A DNA stretch of 64,000 nt, taken from Pisaster brevispinus. Its lineage: Eukaryota > Echinodermata > Asteroidea > Forcipulatida > Asteriidae. Shown piece after piece: positions 60,208 through 64,000 of the stretch. Position numbers and translations under genes: made by a program. Every line of letters begins with the position of its first letter. The first letter of the stretch is position 1. The stretch lies in assembly GCA_023634235.1 (NCBI GenBank), contig JAMKCF010000008.1, positions 17,419,558-17,483,557 of the forward strand, written 5' to 3'. The notes beneath the pieces were generated by a model. It saw nothing but the letters and a program-made list of their open reading frames with translations. It searched no databases and was not told the origin of the DNA.

Positions 60208-60366
60208 AAACGAGACTGTGTTGTATGCAGTTCGACCTCTAATAGAAAACAAACTCGCATGATATGTAAACAATGTGTAAAGCCAATGTGTGTTATACCA
60301 TGCTTTGAGAATTTCCACACCAAGCGATTAATTTGTTTCAATACTTTCGGAACACCCCCCCCCCGC
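60019..60366 (+). repeat. 174-bp tandem duplication of the transposase cysteine-rich domain
   Basis: Copy 1 (60019-60192) and copy 2 (60193-60366) both start AATGTTGG and encode the same cysteine-rich segment (CVVC ... MICKQCVKPMC ... ENFHTKRLICFN), each followed by a poly(C) run. A truncated third start ('aatgttgaatcc') follows. The G/C homopolymers probably promoted the slippage. Confidence 0.85.
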
Positions 60367-61487
60367 AACAATGTTGAATCCAAGCGCATGCCAGTCAACA
60401 TTGAGGCGGGGGGGGGGGGGGTGGTGCTTCGAAAGTACTTTGAAAGTACAAGTATAGCACTTTGGGAATTTCTTATTGACATATTGGTTCATGAAAGGTG
60501 TAAATTTGTACAGCTCATTTCCTTCGACATTAAAATGTGGTAACGAATAATAAATTGAGTTTCAGCAGTAATTTGGTTCCAGTTCATATTGTGCGGAATC
60601 AAACCTTTCTTGTTTATTTTAGGCAATATTTTTATATTGAATGATGAATCCTATGAGTGCCAACCAAAGTTTCCAACATTGAGGCGGGGGGGGGGGGGGG
60701 AGAGGATGGTGCTTCGAAAGAAAAACAATTGTACTTTTAGAATTCCTTATTTACATATTGGTTCATGATAGGTGTCAATTGAGGCGGGGGATGGTGCTTC
60801 GAAAGGAAATTATTTAAACTTTCTGTTTATTTTAGGTTTCAGAAACAAATTTTTCGAGGGAAATAATTTTCATGCAGATTGGTATGAACAGCAACTTTAG
60901 AAATGTTCAGTTTTCACATTGAAACTACTCAATTTGGTATTTATTGGTCATAATACCAAACTTCGAATATATGTTTCAGGCAATTAATTAGTCAAAGGCA
61001 ATATGCCAAAGGAAACAGTCATTTCATCATATACTTCATTGTCAACATTGGTTGCTTGTACAAGTTGCATTCTGTGACTAGGACCTAGGCTAACCCCAAT
61101 CTGCCTTGTGAGGGCGCTGTAACCTAAAACTTTACAGAATACTCTTGGTAACCAAGCAGTCATGTCGATGAAATTTCTCTGGTCACCAATGCATTAGTTG
61201 CAAGTATCTGTTGGTACTGAAAAGGGTTATAAGAAAAACCATTACGACTCAATTGTGTTGAGTTCCACTAATTTTCATGTAATCATTACACGCTCGTTTA
61301 CTTTTCGGCTGGGACATACTACTTTCACTTGATGGATCGAGGGGACTTTTTGTTTTTAACTTCACTGCCGCGGAGTGGGTTCTTAATTGATCTTAACTTT
61401 TCGACTACCCTGCTCTAGTGATCGTCAAGAGACTGAAGAGTGTTTGAGATGTTTCCTTTAATGGATTCATCAGCGCTTTCAGCGTAG

Positions 61488-61574
61488 AGCTCCAAGACCG
61501 TTGGCGTTATGCCCTTCCGAGTTTTGTCCTGTCCGTTTTCTCGAGAACTCCCCATGTCACTTGAGCTGATATCA
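61488..61574 (+). repeat. Direct repeat, right of the piggyBac
   Basis: Partner of 57602-57689, with about ten differences by eye. Continues directly into the LINE remnant below. Confidence 0.7.
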
Positions 61575-61589
61575 GAACGGGGATCCCGT

Positions 61590-61839
61590 TCTTTTCAGGT
61601 ACCTGCTGGGAAGTTCTGGAATGGTTTTACAAAATTCCATCAGAGCCATCCAGACAACGGACAATTTCAAAACAGCCTTGAAAATACATCTTTTTAAGGA
61701 ACATTTTTCGGAACTAATTCCGCGGAGATTGAGATTACTGCTTATTCTGCGGAAGTTTATATATTATTCAGCATCCCCTTTCCAACCTTTCTTGCTTGCG
61801 CACCACTGGAAGACATCCACAAAAGAATTATAGAAGACG

Positions 61840-61873
<34 letters not shown>

Positions 61874-61896
61874 CATTATTATTATTATTATTATTA
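61590..61896 (+). mobile_element. CR1/L2-like LINE 3' end with (ATT)n tail
   Basis: With one frameshift it reads KFWNG then LQNSIRAIQTTDNFKTALKI and HLFKEHF, the typical C-terminal end of CR1/L2-type reverse transcriptase ORFs. A short 3' UTR leads to an ATT/ATC microsatellite (61842-61896), the usual tail of these elements. The rest of the element is absent. Confidence 0.7.
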
Positions 61897-62617
61897 GAGT
61901 CAGCACTGCTCTGATTACCACATTTGCCTACTTGTTACAGATTTATAAAACGGCCAATGTTTTGGCACTAAAGAGGATCGGAAAATGTGGACACCCGCAC
62001 TAACAAGGCTTTGTTCTGCAGCTTGTTCCGCTCTTCACATCAAACACACTTGTGGCATTTTTGTGACCAGTCTTCTAGACCATTGTAATAAATAGCCTGT
62101 AATTGCATGGTCTGCTCATTTGGTGCTGGATATGGGCAACGGTGGTACTCCCTCTATTGTGCCCTCATTGCGTGCTTGGAACCTCACGAATTCGTTACAG
62201 AATTTTAGGATATAGGTACTTCTGTACAAGAGATAGTGTGTTAAGGAATGGAAACACTGGGCTTACCCTCTGCCCCCATATCGGGCATGGTATAGGTCTA
62301 CCAAAGTCTATAAAAAGGGTACAAAATGCTGAAGTTATTGTTACTAACACACACCAGTTTGACCACATCACACCAATACATCGCCTGTTTTGTACATTAT
62401 TAACTTTCAAATCCTTTTATTGACGTTCAAATCTCTTCGTGGCCTTTCTCTAAAGAACTTAAATTACCTCGTTACCACCAGAAAGAATGTACTTATCAAC
62501 TTAGGTCAGGGAATCACACAGCCCCTTCTTGTATTAGCCAATGGTAAAATGTTGCCTGCATTTTGTGCTTTTGTCCTTAAGTTGTTCCCCAAAATCATCT
62601 TTAAATTCCAATGACAC

Positions 62618-62915
62618 ATGTTTTCCAGTTTTAACCAGTGCCGAGACATACCACAAAATGTCTTGAAAAAAATAATGACTCGAGAAACAAACAAGGACAG
62701 GGTACAAAATGAGGATCTACGAAAGAAATCAAGAGTGCAGGATATTATTAACACCATTAAACTAAAGAAGTCAGGGCAGGTCACCTACGACAAAGATGAA
62801 TGACAACGGCTGGACATGTTAACAACCTAATGAACTCCAAGAAACCAAGACCAGAAAAAGAAGGAGACAAAAGAGAAGATGGAGAGACAAAGTAAGAACA
62901 TTTAAAAGTAGGCAG
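62618..62915 (+). mobile_element. RTE-like retrotransposon reverse transcriptase C-terminal remnant
   Basis: Frame 62618-62803 reads KKIMTRETNKDRVQNEDLR and RVQDIINTIKLKKSGQVTY, matching the DR.RNE.IR..T.V.DI...I..LKW.WAGHV pattern at the C-terminus of RTE-type LINE proteins. After a frame break, RRRQKRRWRDKVRTFK (about 62850-62905) matches the terminal RWRD.I..F motif. The region 61900-62600 before it has no recognisable feature. Confidence 0.65.
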
Positions 62916-62937
62916 CTATTTCACTTAACCCATAGAG

Positions 62938-63296
62938 CTAGGACCAAGACGGCTTCGTAACGATGACTGCATCCCACACATCACTGAAGAAGATTTTGCT
63001 CCCTTCTTTCTTAGAGCTGCTGGCCAAATACTCCATCATCTCCTTATACTGGGAGGCTGTTGCCGTCTTCTTGAATTCACTGACTTGAACAACGAAATCA
63101 AGCATGAGATTCCCGTCTTCAGATGTCTCGTCGAAGCACTTGGAGATATCCATGTCAGAAGTGTATTGACTTTGGATGTAAGGGATGTTACGGCGATCGA
63201 AAGCGCTGCGCATGTCAGCTGAGCTACAACGGTGACGTTGACCCTGTTGCGACGAGCCGGGCATATGATTCCAAAACTCGCAGAAGCCTTTTTGGT
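62938..63296 (-). CDS. HNMT-like: Histamine N-methyltransferase-like, last exon only (locus D, partial)
   Basis: Terminal exon of 359 nt; acceptor TTTCAG on the minus strand just before 63296, stop at 62938. It begins with the same split-codon phase as loci B and C and reads DQKGFCEFWNHMPGS, CSSADMRSAFDRRNIPYIQ, CFDETSEDGNLMLDFV, KKEGSKIFFSDVWDAVIV and ends KPSWS. It is closest to C in the KKTATASQYKE.MEYLASS part and to B in the FDRRNIPY part. The asparagine kept in B and C near the C-terminus (human Asn283 region) is replaced (SDV). Exons 1 and 2 must lie beyond position 64000; none of the 700 bp of intron in view contains exon 2. Confidence 0.85.
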
Positions 63297-63344
63297 CTGA
63301 AAGAGACAAAATATCCCGAGTCTATCAGTGATATTTGATTAAGT

Positions 63345-63940
63345 GTGCGAACAATTCGGTACGGGGATTCAAACACAAAAAGTAAGCTTGTGTCAGAGCT
63401 TGTACCGACTTAAATTTTTCGGAAAGGTCCTTCAATCCTTATTGAATATTTACTAATTTACTTGACATTTTATGATGAAATTCGCCCCTTCATTTCCCCC
63501 GATATCAATTACATTGTCACAACATTCAGGCAGAAATAGTAAAGGCAGCAAAAGAGGTCATTTCGTCGTGTGTCCGAAAAAAAAGCGCATAAGACTCTAC
63601 GCCCTTCTTTCGGGCACCAACAAGTATTTTGTCCTAGAAAACAGAAGGTCGTAAGCAATGAAAAGGCTCAAAAACAAACCTATGGCGTTAGGCCTACTAT
63701 GTACTTCTCTGTTGCTAGAATTACCCCTGACAGATTTTCCCTTTCCCCAGGCAGAACCTTTCTGTAATGATCCATGAATGGCAGAAAACCGATGAATATT
63801 TCACGCTCAGTTTTGTCGAAGCACATTGGTGCACGTTTCACCCTTTTACTTATAACCGCTCAAGTTCGTTAGGTCCTTCTTCCCAGGCGCACGACGATTT
63901 TAGTATGCCGTGATCTCCATCTACAGCGGACTTCTCTGTA
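63345..63940 (+). repeat. Dispersed duplicate of 56130-56660, in intron 2 of locus D
   Basis: See the entry at 56130: shared blocks in the same order, including 'agaaaacagaaggtcgtaag' and 'catttcgtcgtgtgtccg'. No coding content. Confidence 0.6.
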
Positions 63941-64000
63941 GGCAATTGTAAACTTAATATTTTCACGCATTATATGCTACTGGCGCCAAAATAAATGAAC

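Larger units (their letters stand above)
57963..61232 (+). mobile_element. piggyBac-type DNA transposon, decayed, with both ends
   Basis: The 5' end is TTAACCCTTTCAGTACC at 57963, with TTAA being the piggyBac target. The 3' end is GGTACTGAAAAGGGTTAT AA at about 61213-61232, the inverted repeat with one extra A and a mutated TTAA. Length about 3.27 kb. It carries a broken transposase gene (58479-60207), a tandem duplication at the transposase 3' end, and G-rich tracts (60408-60421, 60686-60700). Confidence 0.85.

Overview
This is a eukaryotic nuclear window, AT-rich, with spliced genes, GT-AG introns of 0.4 to 2 kb and a heavy load of small transposons and tandem repeats. The gene content is a peroxisomal ACOT8 thioesterase, a family of histamine-N-methyltransferase-like genes, and secreted C-type lectins fused to a PAN/apple-like domain. 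Together with CR1/L2-like and RTE-like LINE remnants and a piggyBac element, this points to a marine invertebrate deuterostome. An echinoderm is my best guess, a hemichordate or lancelet is possible, and the species cannot be settled from sequence alone.

Layout. 1-2.1 kb is a tandem array of tRNA-like modules. 6.7-12.9 kb is a complete six-exon ACOT8 gene (+) of 307 codons ending in the peroxisomal signal SKL. 13.5-14.5 kb is a repeat element related to the next block. 15.3-24.2 kb is four head-to-tail units of 2.1-2.3 kb in the order A-B-B-A', packed with palindromic CCGGAAGT and TGACGTCA motifs, and followed by four perfect hairpins. 27.4-31.7 kb is a broken HNMT-like gene (+) whose last exon exists twice because of a 927-bp tandem duplication that also carries a LINE fragment. 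35.8-39.2 kb holds two intronless lectin-PAN paralogues (-). 40.2-40.5 kb is a minisatellite built on a 14-bp palindrome. 43.4-46.3 kb and 50.8-52.2 kb are two complete three-exon HNMT-like genes (-). 58.0-61.2 kb is a decayed piggyBac transposon. 61.5-62.9 kb has remnants of two LINE types. 62.9-63.3 kb is the last exon of a further HNMT-like gene (-) that runs off the right edge.

How the genes relate. The four HNMT-like loci share exon lengths and phases, with intron 1 splitting the glycine-rich SAM-binding loop, so they are products of local duplication with one member decaying. By alignment to remembered human HNMT, two of its three histamine contacts are replaced, so another amine or small molecule may be the substrate. 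The two lectins are also recent duplicates; one keeps the EPN and WND sugar-binding motifs and the other has lost both. ACOT8 is a housekeeping single-copy gene with no visible functional link to the rest. The strongest unexplained signals are the A-B-B-A' array with its hairpin quartet and the palindromic minisatellite near 40.3 kb. I could not run searches, so family names rest on reading motifs, splice sites and paralogue comparisons.
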